Positions 8,566 through 18,694 of a stretch of 64,000 nt of DNA are shown in pieces. The notes beneath the pieces are model-generated. The model had not been told where the DNA came from, made no database searches, and saw nothing but the letters and a program-made list of their open reading frames with translations. The stretch comes from Guyparkeria sp. SCN-R1 (lineage in GTDB: Bacteria; Pseudomonadota; Gammaproteobacteria; Halothiobacillales; Halothiobacillaceae). Each line of letters begins with the position of its first letter. The first letter of the stretch is position 1. The translations under genes were made by a program, and so were the position numbers. The stretch lies in assembly GCF_003932495.1 (NCBI RefSeq), contig NZ_QZMT01000009.1, positions 19,376 to 83,375 of the forward strand, written 5' to 3'.

Positions 8566-8601
8566 GGTCTAATCGTCTCCAATTCACGGATCATTATTAT
8601 T

Positions 8602-11259
8602 TTATTTCAGCGCCTTACCAACAATTTCTGCCAGATCGGGTGAACAATCGGGGCGATCCAGCATGCGCTCGAGTTCCCCTCGCATCCGATCGGCACGCCC
8701 GCCATCATATCGGCGCCAACGACTGAAAACCGTCGCCATTCGGGCGGAGATTTGCGGGTTGAAGCCGTCGATCTCAATGATCTTGTCGGCAACCCAGCGA
8801 TATCCTGAACCCGTCGCGGCATGAAACGCGACCGGATTGCCCCGCGAGAACGTGCCGACAAGGGCACGCACCCGGTTCGGATTGCGGATCGAAAACGCCG
8901 GATGCGCCTCGAGTGCCGCCAATGTCTCCATGTCATCCGGGTCGACGATCCGCGCCCGCAAGGCAAGCCACTTGTCCATGACCAGCGGGTCGTCTTTCCA
9001 CTCGTTGGCGAAGGCCTCGAGCGCCTCGTCACGTTCAGCGGTCGCCCGCAGCGACAGCGCCGTTAGCGCGTTGAAGCGCTCCGTCATGTTGTCGGCTTCG
9101 CGGAATTGCTCGGCCGCAAGGCGACGCCAAGCCGGGTGATCGAGCGCATTCAGGTACGACAATGCCTGCGCGCGCAATGACCGGCGGCCGACATCCACCC
9201 CATCGAAACGGTAAATGCCCTCGACGGCGAGCTTCTCGAACACCAGAACCAAGGTCTGGGACCACTCGTTGGCCAATTGCTCCCGCAATTCGACACGCGC
9301 CTGGTGGATGGCATCCACCGGGATGTCCTGCGTGAATTGCTCGGCGATGTAATTCTCGCTCGGCAGCGTCAGGCACTCGGCGACAAAGCGCGGATCGGCA
9401 CTTCCCTGCGTGCCCACCGCCGAGTGCAGTAATCGCCCGAAGGCCTCGCTCAAACCGTCGGGTAACCGGGTTTCCGGCCACTCTCCATGTTCCTCGGCGT
9501 CACGCACTCGTTCGACCAGTGTCTTCATCACCAGGCGCTGGTAGGCATCCCAGCGATTGAATTCATCGGTATCGGCACCGGCAAGCAACGCCAGATCCGC
9601 GGCATCGTAATCGTGTTCGATCTTGACCGGTGCGGTAAAACCGCGATTGAGCGAGAGCACCGGCAATTCGGACCCGCCCGGCAGGGAGTAACGTCGAGTT
9701 TCCTGCTTTTTGGCCAGCACCAGGGTCAATGCTTGTTCGCCGTTGCCGTCCGGTCCGCCGAGTGCAACGGGTTGGCCGTCACGATCAAAGGCCGCCAGCC
9801 CGAGTGGAATCACGAACGGCTCGTCATCGTCCTGCCCGGCGACCTTTGGTACCTCTTGTCGGAAGTCGACTACCAGCTCGTCACCTTCCAGGTGTTTGCT
9901 CACGTGCACGACCGGCGTACCCGCCCGGTCGTACCAACGTCGGAACTGGGCGGTATCGAAATCCGCCTGCTCGGCCATCGCGTCGATGAAGTCCTCGATG
10001 GTGACTGCCTGACCGTCGAAACGCTCGAAGTAGCGGTCGGTGCCACGGCGAAACGCGTCCCAGCCGAGCAGGTTGTGCCACATCCGCACCACTTCAGCGC
10101 CCTTGTTGTAGACGGTTGCGGTGTAGAAATTGTTGATCTGTTCGTATTCCTTGGGCTGCACGGGATGGGCCTGCGGACCGGCATCCTCGGGGAACTGAAC
10201 CTGACGGAGCAGATTGACCTCCTCGATGCGCTTGACGGCCCGTGACCCCATGTCCGCCGAGAACTCCTGGTCGCGGAAGACCGTGAAGCCCTCCTTGAGC
10301 GACAGCTGGAACCAGTCGCGGCAGGTCACCCGGTTGCCGGACCAGTTGTGGAAGTATTCGTGGGCCACGACCGACTCGATGCCCTCGTAGTCGTGGTCGG
10401 TGGCCGTCTCCGAGCGAGCGAGGATGAACTTGGAGTTGAAGACGTTCAGCCCCTTGTTCTCCATCGCGCCCATGTTGAAGTCGTCGACCGCGACGATATT
10501 GAACACGTCCAGGTCGTATTCACGCCCGTAGGTCTCCTCATCCCAGACCATCGACTTGATCAGCGAGCGCATGGCGTGATCGCAACGATCGATGTTGTGG
10601 GGCTCCACGTAGATCCCCAGGTCGATCGTCCGGCCCGAGCAGGTCGTGAACTGATCGTGGATCGACTTGAGGTCACCCGCGACCAGTGCGAACAGGTAGG
10701 AGGGCTTGGGGTGCGGGTCTTCCCAGACGGCCAGGTGGCGGCCGCCCTCGAGATCGCGAGACTCGACCGGGTTGCCGTTGCTGAGCAGCACCGGAGAGCT
10801 CGACTTGTCGGCTATCAACGTCACCCGGTAACGACTCAGCACGTCGGGCCGATCGGGGAAAAACGTGATCCGCCGAAAGCCTTCAGCCTCGCACTGGGTG
10901 CAGAAATTCCCGGATGACTGGTAGAGCCCATCGAGCGTGGTGTTGTCGACCGGGTCGACACGGCAGACCACGGTCAATCGGCACTGATCCGGCAAACCGG
11001 TGATCGACAAGCCGTTATCCCGCTCGTCGATCTGGTCCTTGGCCAACGGCTCACCGTCGAGCTCGATCGATTCGAGCGACAGCTCGTCGCCGTCCAGCCA
11101 CAGTGGCTCGTCGTGGGCCCCGTTGCGCCGGATGGTCAGGGTTGACTCCACTCGGGTCCCGCGAGCGGCCAGCTCGAAGGTCAGGTCGACATGGTCAATC
11201 AGGTAGTTCGGCGGGCGGTAGTCGGCGAGGCGGACGATATGCGATTGACGTTCGGTCAT
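8602..11259 (-). CDS. pepN: Aminopeptidase N (M1 family)
   Basis: 885 residues, the normal length of the bacterial PepN group. The exopeptidase motif GAMEN is at residues 264-268 and the zinc site HEYFH at 300-304, with the third ligand Glu at about 323 (LKEG). The N-terminal beta domain and long helical C-terminal domain complete the family layout. It is a cytoplasmic zinc metallopeptidase that removes N-terminal residues from peptides. AAGG lies 5 bp before ATG 11259. motA begins 36 bp downstream on the same strand, so read-through into motAB is possible, though no functional link is apparent. It is divergent from rdgC. Confidence 0.96.
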   Translation of the reverse strand: MTERQSHIVRLADYRPPNYLIDHVDLTFELAARGTRVESTLTIRRNGAHDEPLWLDGDELSLESIELDGEPLAKDQIDERDNGLSITGLPDQCRLTVVCRVDPVDNTTLDGLYQSSGNFCTQCEAEGFRRITFFPDRPDVLSRYRVTLIADKSSSPVLLSNGNPVESRDLEGGRHLAVWEDPHPKPSYLFALVAGDLKSIHDQFTTCSGRTIDLGIYVEPHNIDRCDHAMRSLIKSMVWDEETYGREYDLDVFNIVAVDDFNMGAMENKGLNVFNSKFILARSETATDHDYEGIESVVAHEYFHNWSGNRVTCRDWFQLSLKEGFTVFRDQEFSADMGSRAVKRIEEVNLLRQVQFPEDAGPQAHPVQPKEYEQINNFYTATVYNKGAEVVRMWHNLLGWDAFRRGTDRYFERFDGQAVTIEDFIDAMAEQADFDTAQFRRWYDRAGTPVVHVSKHLEGDELVVDFRQEVPKVAGQDDDEPFVIPLGLAAFDRDGQPVALGGPDGNGEQALTLVLAKKQETRRYSLPGGSELPVLSLNRGFTAPVKIEHDYDAADLALLAGADTDEFNRWDAYQRLVMKTLVERVRDAEEHGEWPETRLPDGLSEAFGRLLHSAVGTQGSADPRFVAECLTLPSENYIAEQFTQDIPVDAIHQARVELREQLANEWSQTLVLVFEKLAVEGIYRFDGVDVGRRSLRAQALSYLNALDHPAWRRLAAEQFREADNMTERFNALTALSLRATAERDEALEAFANEWKDDPLVMDKWLALRARIVDPDDMETLAALEAHPAFSIRNPNRVRALVGTFSRGNPVAFHAATGSGYRWVADKIIEIDGFNPQISARMATVFSRWRRYDGGRADRMRGELERMLDRPDCSPDLAEIVGKALK

Positions 11260-11462
11260 GGTGGCCTTGTAGATAACAGCAAAAATAGAGTTTCAAGTCT
11301 CGTGAGCATATCAGGAACCGAATCAATTCCGTGCCCGCGGCCTGCGAGCAATGCCGCCAAAGCAATGACTCTGGGCATCAGGCATAATGCGCCCCGACCT
11401 GACCCCAGTAGACCCGCCGCGGGTTTTTCATTTGCCAACCGTTTATCGGAGTCGCCGACGCC

Positions 11463-12353
11463 ATGCTTTTTTCCCAGATTGCCGCCTTCGACCTGGCCGA
11501 CTGGCCGGAACCGTCGCTGGATACGCTATCCGAACAGCTGGCCGAGAAGCGCTTTGCCCCTACCCTGTCGCAGCAGGTCGAATCCATGGGCTGGGCCCCG
11601 GTAGTCGCCGAGGCACTGGCCATCGAAACCGACGGGGCCTTCGGCTTGTTGTTCCGCCGCGAGGAACGCGCCGTGCCGCCGCGGGTGATTCAGGACCACG
11701 CGGCCAAGAAACTGGCCGAGGAGTCCGGCGAGCGCGAACCCTCCCGCGACGAACTTCGCCAGGCCCGTGAGAACGCCCTGCTGGAACTGTTGCCACAGGC
11801 CTTCCCGCGACAGGCGGAGACCCGGCTGATCATCGACGCGCGCAACAAGCAGGCGTGGCTGGCCAACGCCGGCGAGAAGCGCAACAGCCAGATCAATTCC
11901 CTGCTCCGCGAGACGCTCGGCCAGTGGCGCGTCACCCCGGCGTTCGGCTCCGAGGAGCACGGTAGCCGATTGTCGCGCTGGCTGCTCGAGGGCCCGCCGG
12001 CCGGCTTCGAGCTGGGCGACTCGGCCAAACTGCTTGAACCGCGCGACGGTGGCAGCATCACGGTCACTCGTCTGGGCCTACCGGACGAGAACGTGCTGGC
12101 CCACTTGCGCGACGGCATGACAGTCGAGCAGCTTGAACTCGTCTGGCGAGATCGGCTGCGGTTTACCATCCGGGCCGACGGCGCGCTGACCAAGGTGAAG
12201 GCGCTCGATACACTCGATGACGAGTTCGACGACGATGGTCTGGACGATCCGGCGACCCGCCTCGAGGCTGAGCAACGCCTGACGCTCGACGTGTTGCGTG
12301 AACTGACCCGTGTGCTGCACGAGGCCCTGGCCCGGCCCGATGCCACAAGCTGA
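11463..12353 (+). CDS. rdgC: Recombination-associated protein RdgC
   Basis: 296 residues, matching RdgC of gammaproteobacteria (about 300). It has the typical opening (MLFSQIAAFDL) and conserved internal segments such as VPPRVIQDHAAKKLAEE. RdgC forms a ring-shaped dimer around DNA, limits RecA filament formation and supports replication restart in some mutants. It has no enzymatic motif, as expected. It stands alone between divergent pepN and downstream purB, 172 bp away. A GGAG lies about 12 bp before the start codon, and a CATAAT sequence at 11383-11388 could be a -10 element, although no matching -35 is evident. Confidence 0.94.
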   Translation: MLFSQIAAFDLADWPEPSLDTLSEQLAEKRFAPTLSQQVESMGWAPVVAEALAIETDGAFGLLFRREERAVPPRVIQDHAAKKLAEESGEREPSRDELRQARENALLELLPQAFPRQAETRLIIDARNKQAWLANAGEKRNSQINSLLRETLGQWRVTPAFGSEEHGSRLSRWLLEGPPAGFELGDSAKLLEPRDGGSITVTRLGLPDENVLAHLRDGMTVEQLELVWRDRLRFTIRADGALTKVKALDTLDDEFDDDGLDDPATRLEAEQRLTLDVLRELTRVLHEALARPDATS

Positions 12354-12366
12354 CCGATACGAGTAA

Positions 12367-13911
<1,545 letters not shown>

Positions 13912-14098
13912 CGCCGGCGGTTGGGCATTGGATACGCGGGGATGCCAGTCTGGGCGAGGAGCCCGCTCTCGACCCGATCAAGGCTTGGGTAAGCCACACC
14001 GGCTATTGCGCCCGGCGCGAAAAGCCCGCAATGTGGCGCTGATGGCCATGGAGTGACGTCCAGCGACTGGGTTGAGGGACTACGTGGGGGAAGCCGGC

Positions 14099-15517
14099 AT
14101 GACGCTGCCCGATAACTGGAGCGAGTACCTGCTCGATCACCCGTTGCCTGTCAGGCGGGCGATTCATCAGGGCATGTGCCGGGAACTGCTGAGCGAATCT
14201 CCTGATTTCCCGCGACTGGTCGGCTGGCTGCGGCGTGACCCGGCGGCTGCCAGCTTCGTTCTCGGCGCGGCGGCCAGTGGTCAGCGCAAGCGCGAACGCA
14301 GCGCACCACACAACCTCGAGCACGCCCTGTCGCTTCTGGGCAGCAACTGGGCACGAAACCAGTTGCCGCAACTCCCTATCCTCGAGAACACCCTGACCGA
14401 CGAGGCGCAGCGGGCCGGCTACCTGGCCGCCTCCTCTCGAGCCATGCGTGCCGCGCGCCTGACCGAAACCTGGCTGATCGAGCGCCACGAAACCGGCCAT
14501 GACATGGTCTCGGTCGCCGCCCTGCTCCACAACCTGGTCGAACTCGCCCTGTGGCGTGACGCCCCGGAACTGGCCCGACAGGCATTGGCGATCGCGCGAA
14601 AAAGCTTGATCGATTTCACGCAGGAACACGCCGAAAACGGCAGCCTCGATAGCTGTTTCTCGGTTGGCCGCGCCTTCGAAATGGTCCTGGGGGAGGCTGG
14701 CATCGATCTCCACGAACTGGAGACGGCCTTGACCGAGCGTTACTACCTGCCGGTCATGCTTCTGGCCGAGGAGGCAAGCATTCCCACCCTCGGGGCCCAC
14801 CACGAAGCCATTCTCGTGCTGGCTCGCCGCCTCGCCTTTGCCAGCGAGTTCGGCTGGTATCACCCCGTGATCCGACGCCTGACGATCAGCATTGCCGAGC
14901 AGCTCCACCTGTCCCCGCAGGCAGCATGGCGCGTGTCGGTCAAAAAGACCCTTGCCGATGCCCGTGAATTCATCGAGATCCCGCTCTATCACCCCGGTCA
15001 CCTGCTCGTTCAGCAGGAAGACGGTCGCGACCTGCTCTGGCCGCTGACTGCCGACTACGGGCTCGACGATGACGATAACGGCTGCCACGCCAGTGGCACG
15101 GCTAATCGAACTGCGCCCTCGGCCACGCCGGGACGTCAGTTGGGCGACACCATCCGGCAACTGAGTCGGCTTGAGGGCGTCGAGGAGATCGCGCTCTACG
15201 AAAATGGCGAGGACAGCCAGTCAAAGCGACGCTTCCACTGGAGTCGTAACGGGGAGGTGGCGCTCCCGGATCGACTGGCATTGGCCCAATCTCCGCTACT
15301 CTCCCGCCTCCAGTCGCGCCTGGAAAGCCTGGGTATCGATGCGCAGAATCTCGAGCGCCTGGCCCCTCACCTGGAGCCAAGTCTGGGCCAGGCCGCGCAA
15401 TCGGGCCTGGTGATTGCCCCGCTGGCCGTCGACGGTGCGTTGATCTCGACCCTGTTCGTCCGGGGCCCTCGGGGCGAGCAACAGCGCGAAATCCTGGCAG
15501 TACTGGACCGCGGCTGA
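14099..15517 (+). CDS. HDOD-domain signalling protein
   Basis: About 472 residues from ATG 14099, which has GGGGGAAG 5 bp upstream; TTG 14072 would add nine residues. The N-terminal half is an HDOD domain, an HD-related helical fold without the metal-binding HD pair. Recognisable segments are HNLEHALSLLGSNWARNQL and VSVAALLHNLVELALW. A middle helical part and a C-terminal part of unknown fold follow, with no GGDEF or EAL motif. HDOD proteins are usually linked to signalling, c-di-GMP circuits or motility, but this one has no informative neighbours. It converges with queG, leaving 31 bp between the stops. Confidence 0.8.
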   Translation: MTLPDNWSEYLLDHPLPVRRAIHQGMCRELLSESPDFPRLVGWLRRDPAAASFVLGAAASGQRKRERSAPHNLEHALSLLGSNWARNQLPQLPILENTLTDEAQRAGYLAASSRAMRAARLTETWLIERHETGHDMVSVAALLHNLVELALWRDAPELARQALAIARKSLIDFTQEHAENGSLDSCFSVGRAFEMVLGEAGIDLHELETALTERYYLPVMLLAEEASIPTLGAHHEAILVLARRLAFASEFGWYHPVIRRLTISIAEQLHLSPQAAWRVSVKKTLADAREFIEIPLYHPGHLLVQQEDGRDLLWPLTADYGLDDDDNGCHASGTANRTAPSATPGRQLGDTIRQLSRLEGVEEIALYENGEDSQSKRRFHWSRNGEVALPDRLALAQSPLLSRLQSRLESLGIDAQNLERLAPHLEPSLGQAAQSGLVIAPLAVDGALISTLFVRGPRGEQQREILAVLDRG

Positions 15518-15548
15518 CGATCCACGGCATGCGTTTTGCCGCGGCCAG

Positions 15549-16640
15549 TTAGTCCGCCAGCCGCGCCAACGCCCAGTTAATGTGTCGATCGACCTGATCG
15601 CCCGCCTCCCCCAATCCACCACGCAAGACCGCCAAGGCGGCCGGGACGCGCGGATGCCCTGCCGGCAGGTTACCCAGAGCGACGGCCAGGTTGCGCCGCC
15701 ACCGCCACCAAGCGATACGCCGAATCGCCGAGCCTTCCGTGCGCGTCAGGAACGTCTGTTCGTCCCAGCCGAACAGCTCGACCAGGTCCGGCGCATCCAA
15801 CCCCTGCCTGGCGTGAAAGTCCGCGTCGTCGGTCGTCCGGGCGAATCGATTCCACGGGCAGACCAACTGGCAATCGTCGCAGCCGTAGATCCGATTGCCC
15901 ATCAATGGACGGAGCGATTCGGGTATGTCGTCGTGCGACTCGATGGTGAGATAGGAAATGCAGCGGCGCGCGTCGACCACGCCGTCGGCTACGATCGCCC
16001 CGGTCGGGCAGACGTCCAGGCAGGCCGTGCAACTGCCGCAATGCGGCTGCACGGGCTCGTCGACCGGAAGGTCGATATCGAGAAAGAGTGCACCGAGGAA
16101 GAACCAAGACCCGCCGGAACGGTTAAGCACCAGCGAGTGCTTGCCTTTCCAGCCTACCCCCGCCCGTTCGGCAAGGCCGGTCTCGTAGACCGGCGCGGAG
16201 TCGCAGAACGCCCGGTAAGTGAATGGCCCGACCGACTCGCTGATCCGCTGGGCCAGTTGGGCCAGGCGCTTGCGTACCAGCTTGTGATAATCCCGACCCA
16301 ATGCGTATCGGCTTACATAGCCCAGCTCCGGCTCGCCCAGGACTTTCGACGGGCCGAGGGATTCAGGCGGCAGGTAGTCGCGCGTGACCATCAGCACCCG
16401 ACGAGTCCCAGGCACGAGTTCCTCGGGGTGAAAACGCATCAGGCCATGACGCTGGAAGAACCCCATCGTGCCGGCGTGTCCCTCCGCGAGCCAACGTTCA
16501 AAACCCGCCTCGTAGGCAGACAGGTCGGTATCGGTTACCCGCGCCTCGGTAAAACCCAGTTCGGCGGCCCAGTCCCGGATCGATTCCTTGAGTCGCTGCG
16601 GCGAGAGCCGAGTCGTCATGTCATCCCGGGAATCGGTCAT
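15549..16640 (-). CDS. queG: Epoxyqueuosine reductase QueG
   Basis: 363 residues. QueG reduces epoxyqueuosine to queuosine in tRNA anticodons, using cobalamin and two [4Fe-4S] clusters. The ferredoxin-like part holds CGSCTACLDVCPTGAI and CDDCQLVCPWNR, the two cluster motifs. Upstream are the conserved FCDSAPVYE segment with its Asp and GWKGKHSLVLN. The C-terminal HEAT-like part is shorter and Arg-rich. The start at 16640 forms an ATGA overlap with the crcB stop, so the two are translationally coupled; ATG 16619 is a second option. An open frame extends to 17135 but is only the crcB region read in another frame. Confidence 0.95.
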   Translation of the reverse strand: MTDSRDDMTTRLSPQRLKESIRDWAAELGFTEARVTDTDLSAYEAGFERWLAEGHAGTMGFFQRHGLMRFHPEELVPGTRRVLMVTRDYLPPESLGPSKVLGEPELGYVSRYALGRDYHKLVRKRLAQLAQRISESVGPFTYRAFCDSAPVYETGLAERAGVGWKGKHSLVLNRSGGSWFFLGALFLDIDLPVDEPVQPHCGSCTACLDVCPTGAIVADGVVDARRCISYLTIESHDDIPESLRPLMGNRIYGCDDCQLVCPWNRFARTTDDADFHARQGLDAPDLVELFGWDEQTFLTRTEGSAIRRIAWWRWRRNLAVALGNLPAGHPRVPAALAVLRGGLGEAGDQVDRHINWALARLAD

Positions 16641-17017
16641 CCGGCGAGGCGCTTGCCCAGCAACATCCCGCCGCGCGCCGCCACCAGACACAGGGTCACC
16701 GTCGCCACCACGTACAGGCCGGCCCAGAGCCACGCCTGGCGCTGCATCAGGGCCAACGTGTCGATGGAGAAGGCGGACATGGTGGTGAACGCGCCGAGAA
16801 AGCCGGTCAGGATCGCGAGCCGATACTCGAGCGGCATGTGCCAGCGTGTCAGCAGCCAGACCCCGAGGAATCCCATCAATCCCGAGCCGATCACGTTGAC
16901 GCTCAGCGTGCCCCAGGGGAAGGCACGCCCGCCGAATTGCGTGATCGCGGCAGTCAGACCGTAGCGGGCCATGGCGCCAAGGCCGCCGGCCAATCCAATC
17001 AACAGATACAGTTTCAT
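16637..17017 (-). CDS. crcB: Fluoride channel CrcB/Fluc
   Basis: 126 residues from ATG 17017, the usual size for this four-helix fluoride exporter; ATG 17029 would add four residues. Family motifs are GGLGAMARYGL at the N-terminus, FPWGTLSVNVIGSGLMGF in helix 2, and TGFLGAFTTMSAFS in helix 3 with the Phe-box and central Na+ site residues. It works as an antiparallel dimer in the inner membrane to let F- leave the cell. It is directly followed by queG with a 4-bp overlap. No fluoride riboswitch was recognised upstream. Confidence 0.93.
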   Translation of the reverse strand: MKLYLLIGLAGGLGAMARYGLTAAITQFGGRAFPWGTLSVNVIGSGLMGFLGVWLLTRWHMPLEYRLAILTGFLGAFTTMSAFSIDTLALMQRQAWLWAGLYVVATVTLCLVAARGGMLLGKRLAG

Positions 17018-17336
17018 TCCAACCAGCATTCTCCAGGGCGAACGACCACACGATCGATCGACGACCAACGGCAAAGCCGCGCCCAATGCAGCCCATCCTA
17101 ACGCCATGGGCGTGAGTCCGACGGCAGGTTATCACGCTCGATCGTCACGCCCGGCAGCTCCATTCCACCCCAGTCGCAACCCGTGCGCCGCGTCGGGAGG
17201 ACACTGCTTGCAACCGCGGGCAAGTGTCCTAAGCTCCAATCCAGACCGGCAAGGCGAGTACGGGGCATTTGTTTTTCAAACTCCCAGCCGCTTGGCCGCC
17301 GAACGTTTTCAACCAAAGCACAGTCAAGGAGATCGC

Positions 17337-17762
17337 ATGAAGAAATTGCTACTCGCCAGTGCAATCGCTGGGCTCTCCGTGGGTCTGACCACGCCGACCA
17401 TGGCGGCAGAAGACAACTACGAGCAGTACCAGGCCGCCATCGATCAGCGCGGTGACTCAGGCGTCTCCGGCACGGCCATCTTCATTCCCCAGAACGGAGA
17501 GATGACGGTGAAGCTGAATGTGGAGAATGCCGACGGCATGTCAGCGGGCCTCCACAAAGGCATCTGCCGCTACGCCGAGGACAGTGACGGTGCACCGGAC
17601 CTGCTGGCCTTCGACGACGATCCGTTGTTCGAACTCAGCGCCGTTGACGGTAACGAATCCTCCACCACGATCGAGTTGTCCGCGGAAGGCCTGATGGGTG
17701 ATCCTCAGTCCGTTGCCATCCATGACGGCAGTTCCATCGTCGCCTGCGGCAACATCCAGTAA
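17337..17762 (+). CDS. Small secreted CHRD/SOD-like beta-sandwich protein
   Basis: 141 residues with a clear signal peptide (MKKLLLASAIAGLSVGLT, cleavage near TMAA) and AAGGAGA 5 bp before ATG 17337. The mature domain follows the pattern of bacterial CHRD or Cu/Zn-SOD-like proteins: a GLHKGICRYAED turn, a region ending in SSTTIELSAEGL, then VAIHDGSSIVACGNI at the C-terminus. The two Cys probably form the family disulfide. Only isolated His residues remain (GLHKG, AIHDG), so a full SOD metal site is doubtful and activity should not be assumed. It is a monocistronic periplasmic protein with its own terminator. Confidence 0.72.
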   Translation: MKKLLLASAIAGLSVGLTTPTMAAEDNYEQYQAAIDQRGDSGVSGTAIFIPQNGEMTVKLNVENADGMSAGLHKGICRYAEDSDGAPDLLAFDDDPLFELSAVDGNESSTTIELSAEGLMGDPQSVAIHDGSSIVACGNIQ

Positions 17763-17799
17763 CCCGCGGCATCCGGTCGGTCAACCGGCCGAAAACGAG

Positions 17800-17830
17800 A
17801 ACGCCCCGAAAGCGATTCGGGGCGTTTTTT
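17800..17830 (+). terminator. Intrinsic terminator of the secreted CHRD-like gene
   Basis: An 11-bp stem, AACGCCCCGAA/TTCGGGGCGTT, closes a short AGCGA loop and is followed by six T in total. It begins 38 bp after the stop codon and separates this gene from convergent tsaB. Confidence 0.9.
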
Positions 17831-17873
17831 ATTGTTGAGCCCCCCATCGGCGCTCTGTTGGACTGCCCCGGTC

Positions 17874-18554
17874 TCAACGACCGGCGACCTTGTCACGCAG
17901 ATAGCTCGGCACGGCCTCGTCGGCCGCAATGCGCTCGCTTTCCGGCAGTTTGCGAATCAGTGCCAGCGCATCCCGGGCATGCGGCAGGGCTTCCGGTTCA
18001 ACCCGTATTACCTCCGAGCCCCCGCCGAGTGCCGGATACCGCCCGAAGCCGGTACCGCAAGCCACCACTCTACTGCCCTGCGCCACCGGGAACGTCGGTT
18101 CGGTCACCGCCTCCTCAACGACCGTGATCAAGCCATCCAACTCGCCCAGACGATAGGCCGCACGGTAAATCTCGCCCATGCGGGCATCGATCGCGACCCG
18201 CACCTCGACGTCCCGGGTGTTCTCGCCGGATTCCTCCAGCCGCCGGAAAGCCCCGGCTGCCAGACAGGCCAGCGACGAAATCCCGACCATCGGCAGGTCA
18301 CGCGCGATGGCAATACCCTGAGCCATTGCCGTGGCGATACGCACACCGGTGAACGACCCCGGCCCGCGGCCGAAGCCGATCAGGTCCAGGTCGGCAAAAT
18401 CGATCTGCGCTTGCTCCAGGAGCCCTTCGGCCATTGGCAACAATTTTTCGGCATGGCCACGGGGGGCGATCTCGAAGTCGGTAACCACTCGGTCGCCAGC
18501 GAGGACACCGGCGGTACAAGCTTCCGTCGAGGAATCGAGATAGAGAATGTTCAC
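17874..18554 (-). CDS. tsaB: tRNA t6A synthesis protein TsaB
   Basis: 226 residues from GTG 18554, which has AGGGG 6 bp upstream. TsaB is the ASKHA-fold partner of TsaD in making N6-threonylcarbamoyladenosine at position 37 of ANN-decoding tRNAs. It shows the phosphate-1 strand ILYLDSSTEACTAGVL, the segment FGRGPGSFTGVRIA and VAIDARMGEIYRA. It lacks TsaD's metal-binding His pair, as expected. No other t6A gene is nearby. pgi, 140 bp upstream on the same strand, could be cotranscribed. Confidence 0.94.
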   Translation of the reverse strand: MNILYLDSSTEACTAGVLAGDRVVTDFEIAPRGHAEKLLPMAEGLLEQAQIDFADLDLIGFGRGPGSFTGVRIATAMAQGIAIARDLPMVGISSLACLAAGAFRRLEESGENTRDVEVRVAIDARMGEIYRAAYRLGELDGLITVVEEAVTEPTFPVAQGSRVVACGTGFGRYPALGGGSEVIRVEPEALPHARDALALIRKLPESERIAADEAVPSYLRDKVAGR

Positions 18555-18694
18555 ACTCACCCCTGGGTGTTGAAGTCGATCAGCCGACGGTCGGTCTGGC
18601 AGCACGACGATGAGTCGGCCTTTTTTGTGGCGGGGATTCTATCGGAAACAGCAGCGACACCGCGAGGCAGTCATCACCGGGACGCGAGGTGAAA

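Noticed and set aside
16641..17135. N-terminal extension of queG
   Set aside because: This stretch is the crcB coding region in another frame; QueG homology begins at about 16619-16640.
17018..17336. Fluoride riboswitch upstream of crcB
   Set aside because: I looked for the conserved switch pattern and did not recognise it; the region also faces a divergent gene.
18583..18626. GCCGAC/GTCGGC stem followed by six T on the plus strand
   Set aside because: No plus-strand gene ends there; tsaB and pgi are both on the minus strand, so it is probably chance.
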